Below, in pieces: positions 8,212-17,859 of a stretch of DNA of 53,066 bases; the stretch's first letter is position 1, and each line of letters starts with the position of its first letter. The notes under the pieces are model-generated. The model had not been told where the DNA came from. It did no database searches and saw only the letters and a program-made list of their open reading frames with translations. The position numbers and the translations under genes are program-made. Source of the stretch: JAKAGZ01 sp035266865 (GTDB lineage: Bacteria > Bacteroidota > Ignavibacteria > Ignavibacteriales > Ignavibacteriaceae); contig DATFMR010000165.1 of assembly GCA_035266865.1 (NCBI GenBank), forward strand, positions 1-53,066, given 5' to 3'.

Positions 8212-9290
8212 TTTTTTTGAGTGTAATTTGCGGCTATTTTATTCACTCTGCTATTTTTATAATTGGAGCTTCTAAAAAATTTCCAATAATAGATGAAGAA
8301 AACCTGCCTTCAGTTTCAGTAATTGTTGCTGCAAGAAATGAAGATGATAAAATTCTGAAATGTATCGAATCACTTGATGCATTAGTCTTTCCTGAAAATA
8401 AAATTGAAATAATTATTATAGATGATCAATCGACTGACAAAACCGGGGAGATAGTTGATGACTTTATTAGGGGAAAATCTAAATTCAAAAAAATAATTGC
8501 TGAAAAAGAAATTGGGCGGTTGAGAGGAAAAACAAATGCACTTGCTAACGCTATCGAAATCGCAAAGAACGAGGTTATCCTTACTACCGATGCCGACTGC
8601 ATGGTAAAACCAACCTGGGCAATAAAGACTGCTTCATATTATAAAGATGATGTCGGAATGGTAAATGGAATCACTGCTCAATTAGCTTTTAGTGGTTTTT
8701 CCGGAATGCAGAGCCTGGATTTTATTTATTTATTAACTGTTGCCGCCAGCACTATAAATTTAGGAAATCCGATAAGCTGTATCGGGAATAATATGTCTTT
8801 TCGGAAAAAAGCATATAAAGATGCAGGCGGATATGAAAATCTCCCGTTTAGTGTTACAGAAGATTTTAATTTATTAATGGCAATTTCGAAACTGAAAAAA
8901 TATAAAATTATTTATCCTGTTGATTCAGATACTGTTGTTACATCATTGCCCTGTAGTGATGTTAAATCACTTTACAGGCAAAAGAAAAGATGGGCAGTCG
9001 GAGGACTTGGTGTTCCGTATAGCGGATTTATAATTCTGGCAAATGGATTTCTTGCATATCTTGGTATACTGTTAACACCTTTCTTTTACTCACCCCTATG
9101 TTTATATTTGATTGTCCTGAAATTATTTTTGGATGTTATGGTTTTTTATCCCGTTCTGAAAAATCTGGGACTAATTAAAAACTTCAAATATTTTTTACAC
9201 TATCAACTTTATAGCACTTTCTATGTAATAGTACTTCCTTTTACAGTATTATTTAGTAGAAAAGTAATATGGAAGGAAAGAAAATATTAA
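8199..9290 (+). CDS. Membrane glycosyltransferase family 2, processive type
   Basis: This 363-residue protein begins with a membrane anchor (residues 2-24), followed by a GT-A fold with SVIVAARNE (40-48), DDQSTDKT, DAD (131-133, metal/nucleotide binding), TED (220-222, catalytic base) and QKKRW (261-265). Two or three C-terminal membrane helices complete it. The QxxRW motif marks processive GT2 enzymes such as NodC, IcaA and hyaluronan synthases. Pairing with a NodB-type deacetylase matches the IcaA/IcaB, PgaC/PgaB and NodC/NodB pattern, so it may polymerise N-acetylglucosamine; that substrate is inferred from the neighbour only. Confidence 0.9.
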   Translation: MFEIIFLSVICGYFIHSAIFIIGASKKFPIIDEENLPSVSVIVAARNEDDKILKCIESLDALVFPENKIEIIIIDDQSTDKTGEIVDDFIRGKSKFKKIIAEKEIGRLRGKTNALANAIEIAKNEVILTTDADCMVKPTWAIKTASYYKDDVGMVNGITAQLAFSGFSGMQSLDFIYLLTVAASTINLGNPISCIGNNMSFRKKAYKDAGGYENLPFSVTEDFNLLMAISKLKKYKIIYPVDSDTVVTSLPCSDVKSLYRQKKRWAVGGLGVPYSGFIILANGFLAYLGILLTPFFYSPLCLYLIVLKLFLDVMVFYPVLKNLGLIKNFKYFLHYQLYSTFYVIVLPFTVLFSRKVIWKERKY

Positions 9291-9299
9291 AGGTAACTG

Positions 9300-10295
9300 A
9301 TGCTCTTACTTTGTAATTATTATCTAACATACAGGTGTAATGCATTCTGCGAATTTTGTCATTTCGGAGTTCACGAGAATTTTAAAGATACTCCATATGC
9401 TAAACTGGAGGACTTTAAATCAAACGTTTCTCAACTTGCGGATCTCGGCGTAAAGTTTATTGACCTTACCGGAGGCGAGCCACTTTTGCATAAAGAAATT
9501 CATTTGATGGCAGAATATGCGAAAAGTTTAAAGATGCAGACAAGCATCACAAGCAATGGATTGCTTTATCCTAAATTTGCAGAAAAACTTGCCGGTAATG
9601 TGGACCTTCTACACTTTTCACTTGATTCACCGGATGAAGAAGAGCACAATAAAATTCGTAAGGTTGATTGCTTCAATCACGTATTTAAAAGTATAAATAT
9701 TGCAAAGTCACTTGGCGAGTTTCCGGATCTGTTGTTTACTGTTACTAATGAGACTTACAAAAAACTACCAAGGATGCACGAGATTGCTCAAAAAAACGAG
9801 CTTATGCTTCTGGTTAACCCGGTTTTTTCCTATTTCGGTAACCCGGGATTAAATGAAGAAGCAATTAAATATATTGAAGAATACTGCAGCGGCAAAAAGG
9901 AGCTTTACCTGAATAAAGGATTTATGAAGCTTCGTCGTGATGGCGGAAATGATATTAATGATCCTGCCTGCAAAGCAGTTTCAAGAGTAGTCGTAATTTC
10001 TCCTTACAATGAAATTATTCTTCCTTGTTATCATTTTGAAAGGGAAAAAATTCCGATAGACAGACCGATCAAAGAAATCAGGTCCACTGAAAAAATAAAA
10101 TATTATAAAAAAATGGAAGGTCGTTTTGACTTTTGCCAGGGCTGTACTGTCAATTGTTATTTTGAACCTTCATTCTTTTTCCCGACCAATTTCTATTCGA
10201 TAGCCAGCCTTTCATCTAAATTTAAGTATGGTTTTAATAAACTGGTAAAACAAAAACTAAACAAGAAAAAATTACTAAAGACGGAAGATACTTGA
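9300..10295 (+). CDS. Radical SAM protein with SPASM-like C-terminal cysteines
   Basis: This 331-residue protein carries the radical SAM cluster motif Cys13-x3-Cys17-x2-Cys20 and the GGEP motif at 58-61. The C-terminal half has further cysteines at 224, 243, 279, 282 and 286, consistent with an auxiliary SPASM or twitch iron-sulfur cluster. Such enzymes modify peptides, proteins or small molecules. The start sits 9 nt after the GT2 stop with an AAAGG ribosome site. It lies between a glycosyltransferase and an outer-membrane-type protein, so a cell-envelope product is plausible. I do not recognise the exact subfamily. Confidence 0.88.
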   Translation: MLLLCNYYLTYRCNAFCEFCHFGVHENFKDTPYAKLEDFKSNVSQLADLGVKFIDLTGGEPLLHKEIHLMAEYAKSLKMQTSITSNGLLYPKFAEKLAGNVDLLHFSLDSPDEEEHNKIRKVDCFNHVFKSINIAKSLGEFPDLLFTVTNETYKKLPRMHEIAQKNELMLLVNPVFSYFGNPGLNEEAIKYIEEYCSGKKELYLNKGFMKLRRDGGNDINDPACKAVSRVVVISPYNEIILPCYHFEREKIPIDRPIKEIRSTEKIKYYKKMEGRFDFCQGCTVNCYFEPSFFFPTNFYSIASLSSKFKYGFNKLVKQKLNKKKLLKTEDT

Positions 10296-10296
10296 A

Positions 10297-11127
10297 ATGC
10301 GGAAAATTTCACTTCTAATGATTTCGATATTAATATTACTAACTAACTCATATTCACAATCAAAAAAAGAATGGTTCCCCTCAGGATTGAATGTGCAGCC
10401 ATTTGCTGCCAATTTTCTTGAACCGAGAGCTGGTTTTTTTTATCTGCTTTGCGAAAAAAATATCAGGCTTGATATCGGGACTACTTCAGATATTTATAAA
10501 ATCAATTATGAACGTAGTATTTTAACTTTTGGGGCTGATCTATTCACTTACACAAGATTGAGAAGTGAAAATAGTTTTAAGTTTCCTGTAGAAGCAATTG
10601 ATTATCTGTTTGGTATAAACGCTGCTTATAAAATTAAAAATAGAAAAACAGCTTATGGTTTCAGATTTCGATTTGCTCATATCAGCGCTCACCTTGTTGA
10701 TGGAAGTTATGACCAGGCAAATACAAGCTGGAGAAATGGGCGGAATCCATTGGTTTACAGCAGGGAATTTTTTGAAATTTTTCCATTTTACAGCATTGGA
10801 AGTTTACGTGCCTATGGTGGCATAACTTATATGTTCCACGTAGTTCCAAAAGAGATAGGTAAAGGAATTTACCAGGTTGGTTTTGATTATTATTATAGAA
10901 ATTTCCCTTCAAAAATATTTACTCCTTATATCGGTTATGATTTTAAATTGCAGAAAGTTGGAAAGTATTCCGGAACTAATTCAATTACTGGGGGATTAAA
11001 ATTCGGAAAGTGGAATAAAAAGGGATTTACTGTCTCTTTTTCTTATATCTCCGGCACAAGTGTACACGGCGAATATTTTGATCTGAATGAAAGTTATACA
11101 ACACTTGGATTTAGTGTGGAACTTTAA
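10297..11127 (+). CDS. Secreted beta-rich protein, probable outer-membrane barrel (DUF1207-like)
   Basis: This 276-residue protein has a Sec signal peptide (residues 1-20, ending NSYSQS) and then many alternating aromatic/hydrophobic strands such as AYGFRFRFAHISAHL and VGFDYYYRN. It ends in strands typical of an outer-membrane barrel (final residues GFSVEL). The HISAHL segment resembles DUF1207 proteins, but I hold that family name loosely. It starts 1 nt after the radical SAM stop, so the genes are cotranscribed. It could be an export channel or surface protein for the product of the upstream enzymes; this is inference. Confidence 0.65.
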   Translation: MRKISLLMISILILLTNSYSQSKKEWFPSGLNVQPFAANFLEPRAGFFYLLCEKNIRLDIGTTSDIYKINYERSILTFGADLFTYTRLRSENSFKFPVEAIDYLFGINAAYKIKNRKTAYGFRFRFAHISAHLVDGSYDQANTSWRNGRNPLVYSREFFEIFPFYSIGSLRAYGGITYMFHVVPKEIGKGIYQVGFDYYYRNFPSKIFTPYIGYDFKLQKVGKYSGTNSITGGLKFGKWNKKGFTVSFSYISGTSVHGEYFDLNESYTTLGFSVEL

Positions 11128-11129
11128 TA

Positions 11130-12137
11130 ATGCAGGAAGACAAAAATTATACATACCAGGTAAATATTGAGCCGGAAATTCAAAAAAAAGAAAAACAGAA
11201 ATACTGGCTTCATATCGGGTTGTTCGTTGCTACTTTTATAACTACAACTATAGCCGGGGTTCAATGGACTACTGGAAATACAGGTCCTTATGATATTGCA
11301 ATACTGACGAAAGGATTACCATATTCACTTTCAATTCTTTTTATAATTGGCTGTCACGAGTTTGGACATTACTTTGCGGCAGTCTATCATAAAGTAAAAG
11401 CAACATTACCATTCTTTATTCCGTTTCCGCCAATACCATTCTTTTTGAATTTTGGTACACTCGGGGCTGTGATAAAAACTAAATCACCAGTAATGTCTAA
11501 AAAAGCAATGTTTGATATTGGGATTGCAGGACCGATTGCCGGATTTATTGCATGTTTAATTGTGCTGGTCTACGGATTTACTCACATTCCGGGGAAAGAA
11601 TATATACTGACTGTTCATCCGGATTATTTCACTCCGGATTTTGGTAAGAATGCACTTGAGCTGAGATTCGGTGATACACTGCTTTTCTCTTTTTTTAAAT
11701 TGATTTTTGTTAGTAAATCTCAATTCTTTCCTCCTATGAGTGAAATTTATCACTATCCATTTCTTTGCGTAGGGTGGTTTGGATTGTTTATTACTTCAAT
11801 GAATATGATCCCGGTTGGTCAATTGGACGGGGGACACATTGCTTATACAATGTTTGGAGATACTAATCATTACAAAATAGCGGTAGTTTCTTTCTCGTTA
11901 TTGTTTATTTTAGGAACGTTAGGAATATTGGAAGCGACAATGGATCTCGGTTTTACTTTTGGATGGTCGGGCTGGTTGTTCTGGGCTTTGATACTTTTCT
12001 TTTTTATAAAGTTGAAGCATCCACCAATACCGGATTACGAAACAATTGGAAAGGGAAGATTGATATTAGGATATTTTAGTTTCTTTATTTTATTGATTTC
12101 TTTTTCTCCATCGCCATTTATTGTTAGTGGTCTTTAA
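11130..12137 (+). CDS. Site-2 protease family (M50) intramembrane metalloprotease
   Basis: This 335-residue protein has about seven membrane segments. The zinc motif HEFGH is at residues 76-80 and the second metal-ligand motif NMIPVGQLDGGH at 225-236, both inside hydrophobic helices. M50 proteases cut membrane proteins within the bilayer, often anti-sigma factors or signal-peptide remnants. This one lacks an obvious PDZ domain and so belongs to the simpler plant-EGY/bacterial type. It begins 2 nt after the barrel gene stop and is probably the last gene of that operon. The substrate is unknown. Confidence 0.92.
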   Translation: MQEDKNYTYQVNIEPEIQKKEKQKYWLHIGLFVATFITTTIAGVQWTTGNTGPYDIAILTKGLPYSLSILFIIGCHEFGHYFAAVYHKVKATLPFFIPFPPIPFFLNFGTLGAVIKTKSPVMSKKAMFDIGIAGPIAGFIACLIVLVYGFTHIPGKEYILTVHPDYFTPDFGKNALELRFGDTLLFSFFKLIFVSKSQFFPPMSEIYHYPFLCVGWFGLFITSMNMIPVGQLDGGHIAYTMFGDTNHYKIAVVSFSLLFILGTLGILEATMDLGFTFGWSGWLFWALILFFFIKLKHPPIPDYETIGKGRLILGYFSFFILLISFSPSPFIVSGL

Positions 12138-12181
12138 TTTTTAGGTTGGAGAATTCAAAAATTTAAATTAACATTGGATAT

Positions 12182-12982
12182 ATGAAAAAAATAATTCCAT
12201 CCCTTCTGCTCCTTATCATTTTTGGATGTAATAAAGATTACAATAATGTGATTGATGTACCAATCAGCAACATTCAGGTTTTATCTGTTAGTACTGCTAA
12301 TTCATTCATTTATAATTCAGCAGATTCTTTAATCACTATTAATATAAATTTCAAATTTGTTACCGGATTGACTGCGGTCTATTTTGATGTTTATAATCCG
12401 GAATTAATCAAAGTGAATTCTGACCAATTGGAATTATATGATAACGGTAATTCGACTAATGGAGATTTAACAGAGGGTGATAATATCTATTCTAATAAGT
12501 TTCCTATGAGTATGTATTACCTGAGTGGTGAATATGTTGTTAAATATTTCTATAAGGATAATTCTGGAAATATTTACCAGTCGGCTCAGCAGAATTTCAC
12601 ATACAGCAATGGTCAAAACAATGTAGCGCCTATTATTTCTAACCTGGTCATGCCTGATACAGCTAATTTTGATCAATCTATAACTTTTTCCGTTCAGGCA
12701 TTTGATTCAAACGGTGCCGGCGACATCAACAATGTTTATTATGAATTTTTTAAACCTGATGGGACTCAAATAATAAATAGCTCTGGAGTATCTAAATTTT
12801 CTTTATATGATAATGGGGACACTAGTGGTGCAGGGGATAGTATTGCAAATGATGGTATCTTTTCAGCGAAATTAACTTTCCCTTCAGGGCAAACGGCTGG
12901 TAGCTGGACATTTAAGTTCCGGGCGGTTGACAGGGGGAATAAATTCAGTAATGAAATAAGTAAAATCTTGATTGTTCAATGA
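12182..12982 (+). CDS. Lipoprotein with two repeats of a YDNG-containing domain
   Basis: This 266-residue protein has a lipoprotein signal: a hydrophobic stretch then FGC with the lipidated Cys16. The mature part has two Ig-like segments, each with a LYDNG motif followed by Asp/Gly-rich residues and a (D)GIFS/NIYS end (about residues 82-105 and 205-235). These resemble calcium-binding, adhesin-like extracellular repeats common in Ignavibacteria. The gene overlaps the following secreted-protein gene in an ATGA, so they are translationally coupled and probably exported together. No enzymatic motif is visible. Confidence 0.75.
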   Translation: MKKIIPSLLLLIIFGCNKDYNNVIDVPISNIQVLSVSTANSFIYNSADSLITININFKFVTGLTAVYFDVYNPELIKVNSDQLELYDNGNSTNGDLTEGDNIYSNKFPMSMYYLSGEYVVKYFYKDNSGNIYQSAQQNFTYSNGQNNVAPIISNLVMPDTANFDQSITFSVQAFDSNGAGDINNVYYEFFKPDGTQIINSSGVSKFSLYDNGDTSGAGDSIANDGIFSAKLTFPSGQTAGSWTFKFRAVDRGNKFSNEISKILIVQ

Positions 12983-14550
12983 AAAATAATTTATTATTAA
13001 TATTCTGTTTTTGTTTTTTTATCATTACAAATGTAAATGCACAGTATGGCCCTGTGACTTACCATTTACAAAAAAGCAAGTCACTTTCTAAAATCAGTTC
13101 TGATCCGACTCCAGCCGGCAATAGTATTCAGGAAATAATAATAATTGGTGATACCATACTTACCAGCAGCCGGGGATTAAATATTTCTACAGACGGTGGA
13201 ACAAGTTGGCAAAATTTTTATGGAACCTCTGATTTTGGATCTGATGGAGTATATTCTATCGGGTATGATGATGGGGTAATATGGGCGGCAACAGGGCAAA
13301 GGTATTATGATAGCGATTTGCAGCAAAGTATTGATAAGGGAACGGGATACAGAGTATCTACCGATATGGGAAATACTTGGAGAACAATTCTCCAGCCGGT
13401 AGATTCAGATAGTGATACTATAATCGTGTATGGAATTAATAATTTAAGAGCTTTGCCTGTTACTGTTACAGACCAAAATGTAACATTTGATCTTGCATTT
13501 ACACAGGGAACTGTATGGGCAGCCTCTTTTGCTGCAGGTTTGAGAAAAAGCACAGATAATGGCCAAACCTGGCAAAGAGTAGTTCTACCTGCTGATTATC
13601 TTGAACATATTTCCCCTTCTGACACATTAAACTATTGCTATTCGCCTGTTGCGGGTAGTGTTTGCTCACAGGGATTTCTGAATCTTGAAGGTTTTTCAGT
13701 GCTTGCAGTAGATGATACTACTCTTTATGTAGGTACTGCAGGTGGAATTAATAAATCAACTGATGGGGGAATTAGCTGGACCAAGTTTTCTCATGGTAGC
13801 CAGCAAAATTCTATCAGCGGAAACTGGGTTACGTTTCTGGATTATAATTTATCCAATAATACGGTTTGGGCTTCTACCTGGAGAGCCGAGGGTCCGGATG
13901 AACTTTATGGAATAAGTGCTACTAGTGATGGAGGCACCAATTGGTCTGTTTATTTGCCTGATGTGAGATCTTATAATTTCGGGTTTAAAGGTAATCAGGT
14001 AATAGCATCGACTGATGACGGTGCTTTTAGATCCAGCGATGATGGAAGAACCTGGATTCTGCCTACTTCTATTTACGATAGTGAATCGAAGGTTAAGTTA
14101 ACCACTACTATTTTTTATGATGCCGGGGTTAACGGGAATACTATATGGCTAGGCTCCGAACAAGGACTAGTAAAATTAAATGAAACCGGTGGAATGTGGC
14201 AAGGCAACTGGAAAATTTTCAGGGCGTCTTCTAATCTTGAATCTAATGATATGACATATGCTTTCCCAAATCCTTTTTTACCCAAAACAACTACTAATAA
14301 AGTAGAAATTGTATATTCTACTGGAGGAAACTCAGTACCTGTTACTATCAGAATCTTTGATTTCGGGATGAACTACGTTAGAACAATTATCCAAAATGTT
14401 ACTAAGGGAAGTAGCTCAAATTTATCCGAACGTGATTATTGGGATGGTAAAGATGATAATGGAAATCTCGTATCAAATGGAGTTTACTTTTACAGGATAG
14501 ATCGCGGTTCAAGCGAACCTATATTTGGGAAAATACTGGTAATTAAGTAG
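12979..14550 (+). CDS. Secreted BNR/sortilin-like repeat protein with C-terminal sorting domain
   Basis: This 523-residue protein has a signal peptide (1-21, ending NVNAQ). At least six Asp-box/BNR motifs of the type STDGGTSWQ follow, at roughly regular spacing, indicating a beta-propeller as in sialidases and sortilin-like proteins. The last 100 residues (about 425-523) start YAFPNPF, carry WDGKDDNGN and GVYFYRI, and match the FlgD-like Ig fold used as C-terminal sorting domain by type IX-type secretion. No catalytic sialidase residues are evident. The downstream PorV/PorQ-like genes fit a role in exporting it. Confidence 0.85.
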   Translation: MKNNLLLIFCFCFFIITNVNAQYGPVTYHLQKSKSLSKISSDPTPAGNSIQEIIIIGDTILTSSRGLNISTDGGTSWQNFYGTSDFGSDGVYSIGYDDGVIWAATGQRYYDSDLQQSIDKGTGYRVSTDMGNTWRTILQPVDSDSDTIIVYGINNLRALPVTVTDQNVTFDLAFTQGTVWAASFAAGLRKSTDNGQTWQRVVLPADYLEHISPSDTLNYCYSPVAGSVCSQGFLNLEGFSVLAVDDTTLYVGTAGGINKSTDGGISWTKFSHGSQQNSISGNWVTFLDYNLSNNTVWASTWRAEGPDELYGISATSDGGTNWSVYLPDVRSYNFGFKGNQVIASTDDGAFRSSDDGRTWILPTSIYDSESKVKLTTTIFYDAGVNGNTIWLGSEQGLVKLNETGGMWQGNWKIFRASSNLESNDMTYAFPNPFLPKTTTNKVEIVYSTGGNSVPVTIRIFDFGMNYVRTIIQNVTKGSSSNLSERDYWDGKDDNGNLVSNGVYFYRIDRGSSEPIFGKILVIK

Positions 14551-14559
14551 AGGAAAAAT

Positions 14560-15552
14560 TTGAAAAAATTATTTTTTATTTTACTGTTTTCAACTTTTAT
14601 ATATGCACAACCTAAATTTACCGGTATTTCCAGCCAGCCGGGTGCATTCAGCAGATTAGGATTCGGAGCCAGAGGAATGGGGATGGGAAATGCAATGTCT
14701 GCAATCACAGATGGAAATTTAGTTTCATATTATAATCCTGCACTTGCTGTTTTTCAGGAACAAAGTTCTTTCCAAACATCATATTCAATACTTTCACTGG
14801 ATAGAAAATTAAATTTTGTAAATTTTACAAAACGGTTTGATTTTTATGGAGATGGTGAAGAAGAAGCAAGCCTTCCCCCAAGGTCATCTTCCGGCATAAG
14901 TTTGGGACTAATTAATGCAGGTGTTTCAAATATTGATGGAAGAGATGAATCCGGTAATCCGACAGGTGCATTATCAACTACTGAAAACCAATTCTTTTTT
15001 GCTTTTGCAAACAGATTCTCGGAAAGAGTAGCTGTTGGAGTAGCGATCAAATATTATTATTATAAACTTTTTGAAGGCTTTAAATCAACAGGTATTGGCC
15101 TTGATGTCGGAGCGATTTATAAACTAAATTCACAAATAAACATTTCATTTGTTATTACGGATATTGAAAGTAAATATAAATGGGATTCAAGTGAAATTTT
15201 AGTAAGTGAAGGCAGCAGTTACGAAGATAAATTTCCTGTACTAAAAAAAATTGGTGTAAGCTATAAGAATGAACAATTACATCTTATAGGTGGGCTTGAG
15301 TTTGAAAACAGCAACGCAGGAACAAATATTATAAGAGCCGGTGCAGAAGTAAATGTAATTGATCAGCTTTATTTAAGGGGTGGTATTGATCAGCTAAATT
15401 TAAGTAACTCCGATTTTCCCATCAGACCTTCCCTTGGGTTATCATTTTTTAAAGCTTTCGGTGGATGGTTAATAGGTGTTGATTATGCATATGTATTTGA
15501 AAAATATTCTCCGGAAGACAGGCATATTATCGGTGTAAATGTTAGATTTTGA
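14560..15552 (+). CDS. PorV/PorQ-family outer-membrane protein
   Basis: This 330-residue protein has a short signal peptide ending in IYAQ. The mature part opens with SRLGFGARGMGMGNA and an NPAL motif in SYYNPALA, the hallmark of the PorV/PorQ (UPF0164, FadL-like) barrel family. In type IX secretion PorV is the shuttle that carries cargo to the attachment complex; other members have unknown roles. The start is TTG, supported by AGAGGA overlapping the upstream stop codon (14549-14554). It is the first of two paralogues in a row. Confidence 0.85.
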   Translation: MKKLFFILLFSTFIYAQPKFTGISSQPGAFSRLGFGARGMGMGNAMSAITDGNLVSYYNPALAVFQEQSSFQTSYSILSLDRKLNFVNFTKRFDFYGDGEEEASLPPRSSSGISLGLINAGVSNIDGRDESGNPTGALSTTENQFFFAFANRFSERVAVGVAIKYYYYKLFEGFKSTGIGLDVGAIYKLNSQINISFVITDIESKYKWDSSEILVSEGSSYEDKFPVLKKIGVSYKNEQLHLIGGLEFENSNAGTNIIRAGAEVNVIDQLYLRGGIDQLNLSNSDFPIRPSLGLSFFKAFGGWLIGVDYAYVFEKYSPEDRHIIGVNVRF

Positions 15553-15566
15553 TTAAATTTGTGACA

Positions 15567-16481
15567 ATGAATATTAAATCATTTTCAAAAATATCTTTAT
15601 TTGTTTTTCTCTTAAGCATTTCACTTTTCTCCCAGAGCGGCGGGAAAAGCGGTTTGTCCTTCCTGAAATTTGGATTTGGTGCCAGGAATATTGCACTCGG
15701 TGATGCCGGATCAGCTTTTTCTAATGATGTTACCGCACTTTTTTATAATCCTGCAAAACTTGCCGGCAAAAATAACTCAGAACTTATGCTAATGCATAAT
15801 AGCTGGATCCAGGACATAAGAAGTGAAGTAATAGGAGCAAAAACTTCCTTCTGGGGATTACCTGTTGCAGTTGGGTTTATTGTAACTTCAATAAATGATA
15901 TTGAAGTCAGGAACAGAGTAGGTGATCCTGAAGCAACATTTAATGCAAATTATTTTTCAGGGAGTATTGCGACAGGCTTTAAATTAAATTCCAGTTTTGA
16001 TGTTGGCTTTTCAGTAAAATATCTTTATGAAAATATTTTTGTAGATGAATCAAACGGTTTCGGTATTGATCTGGGTGTCGTTTATAAATCACCAGTTAAA
16101 GATCTAAATATTTCCGTTGCTGTAAGAAATATTGGCTCAATGAATTCTCTCAGAAGTACGGCTACTAAATTACCAACTGAATTAAGAATCGGGACTTCAT
16201 ATTTGTACTCAATTACTGATTCAAAAATCAATTTAACCGGTGGACTTGAATACCTGAGCTATTTAAGAGAAAATGAAAATCATATCAATATTGGACTTGA
16301 AGCTACATATAATAATTCGTTTTCATTGCGCGGCGGTTATCAATCCGGTTATGAATCAAAAGGCATTACAGCAGGTGTAGGAATTAAATGGGGAAATCTT
16401 TTCATCGATTATGCTTATGTTCCATTTAAACTTGGTCTGGGAAATGCAAGTTTATTTTCTATCCAATTCGATTTTAATTGA
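15567..16481 (+). CDS. PorV/PorQ-family outer-membrane protein (second copy)
   Basis: This protein of about 304 residues has the signal peptide NIKSFSKISLFVFLLSISLF. FGFGARNIALGDAG and FYNPAKLAG follow, the same family blocks as in the preceding gene. It ends with a strand and a terminal aromatic/Asn (IQFDFN), typical of outer-membrane barrels. I chose the ATG at 15567 because it gives a clean signal peptide. A longer TTG start at 15549, overlapping the upstream stop, is possible. Tandem placement suggests duplication and a shared role in export of the upstream secreted protein. Confidence 0.85.
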   Translation: MNIKSFSKISLFVFLLSISLFSQSGGKSGLSFLKFGFGARNIALGDAGSAFSNDVTALFYNPAKLAGKNNSELMLMHNSWIQDIRSEVIGAKTSFWGLPVAVGFIVTSINDIEVRNRVGDPEATFNANYFSGSIATGFKLNSSFDVGFSVKYLYENIFVDESNGFGIDLGVVYKSPVKDLNISVAVRNIGSMNSLRSTATKLPTELRIGTSYLYSITDSKINLTGGLEYLSYLRENENHINIGLEATYNNSFSLRGGYQSGYESKGITAGVGIKWGNLFIDYAYVPFKLGLGNASLFSIQFDFN

Positions 16482-16512
16482 GTCCTAAAATTTATTTTCA
16501 AAAAACAATAAA

Positions 16513-17859
16513 TTGATTCCAAATAAAATATTTGCTTATCTAAACTCAAACTTTAAAACATTACTGCTTCTTTATTTTCTTGTCCAATTATTTATATTAC
16601 TTTTCACATCTTTAAACTATACAAGCGATTCTCTCTATTATTATCAGCTTGCGCAGGGCTGCATTTCTAACCATACTTTTTATCCAACTCATCAAAATTT
16701 TTATAATGATTACCTGGTCGCACCAGCTTATATAAATTTATTGATTGTTCTGCTGTCAATTATTAACTCAAAATTAGTAATTGGATTTTTGAATATTATT
16801 CTGAATTTCACTCAAGTTTGCCTTGTATATAAAATAACAGAAAATATTTTCGGAAAAAATTCGGGCAAAACTGCAGTGATAATTTATTGCTTTTATCTCT
16901 CTACACTCGGAATGATTTTGATGAATTACACCGAAATGCTTTTTATGGTTTTTGTCCTGATGAGTATTTATTTCTTCCTGAAGAAATCTAATCTTATGTA
17001 CGTTTGTTCAGGAATGTTTGCCGGAGCTGCTGTTGGTGTAAGACCCCTGGGCTGGGTTTTGGTGGCTGCATATCTTATAAATTATTTCATTGATTTTAAA
17101 AATCTTAACAAGAATTTTGGCAATTATAGTTTATTAATTACCGGGGCAGCAATTTTTATCCTTGGATTTGGGCTGTTCACTTATTCAAATTCGGGACGTT
17201 TCATTTACACATCTACAAACGCTCCAATAAATATTTTAATTGGGGCAAATGATGATGCCACAGGGGCTTACAACGACAGGGTTTTTGAAAAAGGCAATGC
17301 TGGTTACATCGAAAATCCGGAAAGATTTACATACGACCAAAAACAAAATCTCTGGATGCATGAAGCTGAGATCTGGATTTTTGAACATCCTCTAAAATGG
17401 CTTTCTCTTTTCCCGATGAAGCTGGTTCATATGTTTGCCTGGGATGATTTCTCTGTATCAAAATTACTTGTCGGCAATGACTGGAATCTTTACCGGATTG
17501 TAAAAAACATATTCTCCGGAAAATTTTCTGAAATTATGCCAGGTGAACAGCCTTTTGTAAAGTTTTCTTATTTCATTATTCTAATCGTTCATCATCTGTA
17601 TTATTATTCATTAATAACTATGCTTTTAACCGTGATCTTTATTTATTTCAAAGAAATAATTGAAAATCCAATTCTAAGAATTTTAATTTTGTTTTCGGTA
17701 ATGGGCATATTTATACATTTACTGACTTTTGGTGATGCACGGTATAAATATCCTTATATTATAACAGCGATGATTTTTATTTCGCCGATAGTAAACCAAA
17801 TTGTTAATAAAAAGAAGATCAAATCGTTAACAGGGGAATACGGTAAAAATTATGTTTGA
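16513..17859 (+). CDS. Polytopic membrane glycosyltransferase (ArnT/PMT-like)
   Basis: This 448-residue integral membrane protein has around ten hydrophobic segments. A first lumenal loop after helix 1 (TSDSLYYYQLAQG) carries the acidic residue expected in GT-C enzymes, and a GVRPLGWV helix boundary is common in GT39/ArnT-like proteins. These enzymes transfer sugars from polyprenyl-phosphate donors on the outer face of the inner membrane. The start is TTG. The gene overlaps the next by 8 nt and leads a surface-glycan cluster. Donor and acceptor are unknown. Confidence 0.72.
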   Translation: MIPNKIFAYLNSNFKTLLLLYFLVQLFILLFTSLNYTSDSLYYYQLAQGCISNHTFYPTHQNFYNDYLVAPAYINLLIVLLSIINSKLVIGFLNIILNFTQVCLVYKITENIFGKNSGKTAVIIYCFYLSTLGMILMNYTEMLFMVFVLMSIYFFLKKSNLMYVCSGMFAGAAVGVRPLGWVLVAAYLINYFIDFKNLNKNFGNYSLLITGAAIFILGFGLFTYSNSGRFIYTSTNAPINILIGANDDATGAYNDRVFEKGNAGYIENPERFTYDQKQNLWMHEAEIWIFEHPLKWLSLFPMKLVHMFAWDDFSVSKLLVGNDWNLYRIVKNIFSGKFSEIMPGEQPFVKFSYFIILIVHHLYYYSLITMLLTVIFIYFKEIIENPILRILILFSVMGIFIHLLTFGDARYKYPYIITAMIFISPIVNQIVNKKKIKSLTGEYGKNYV

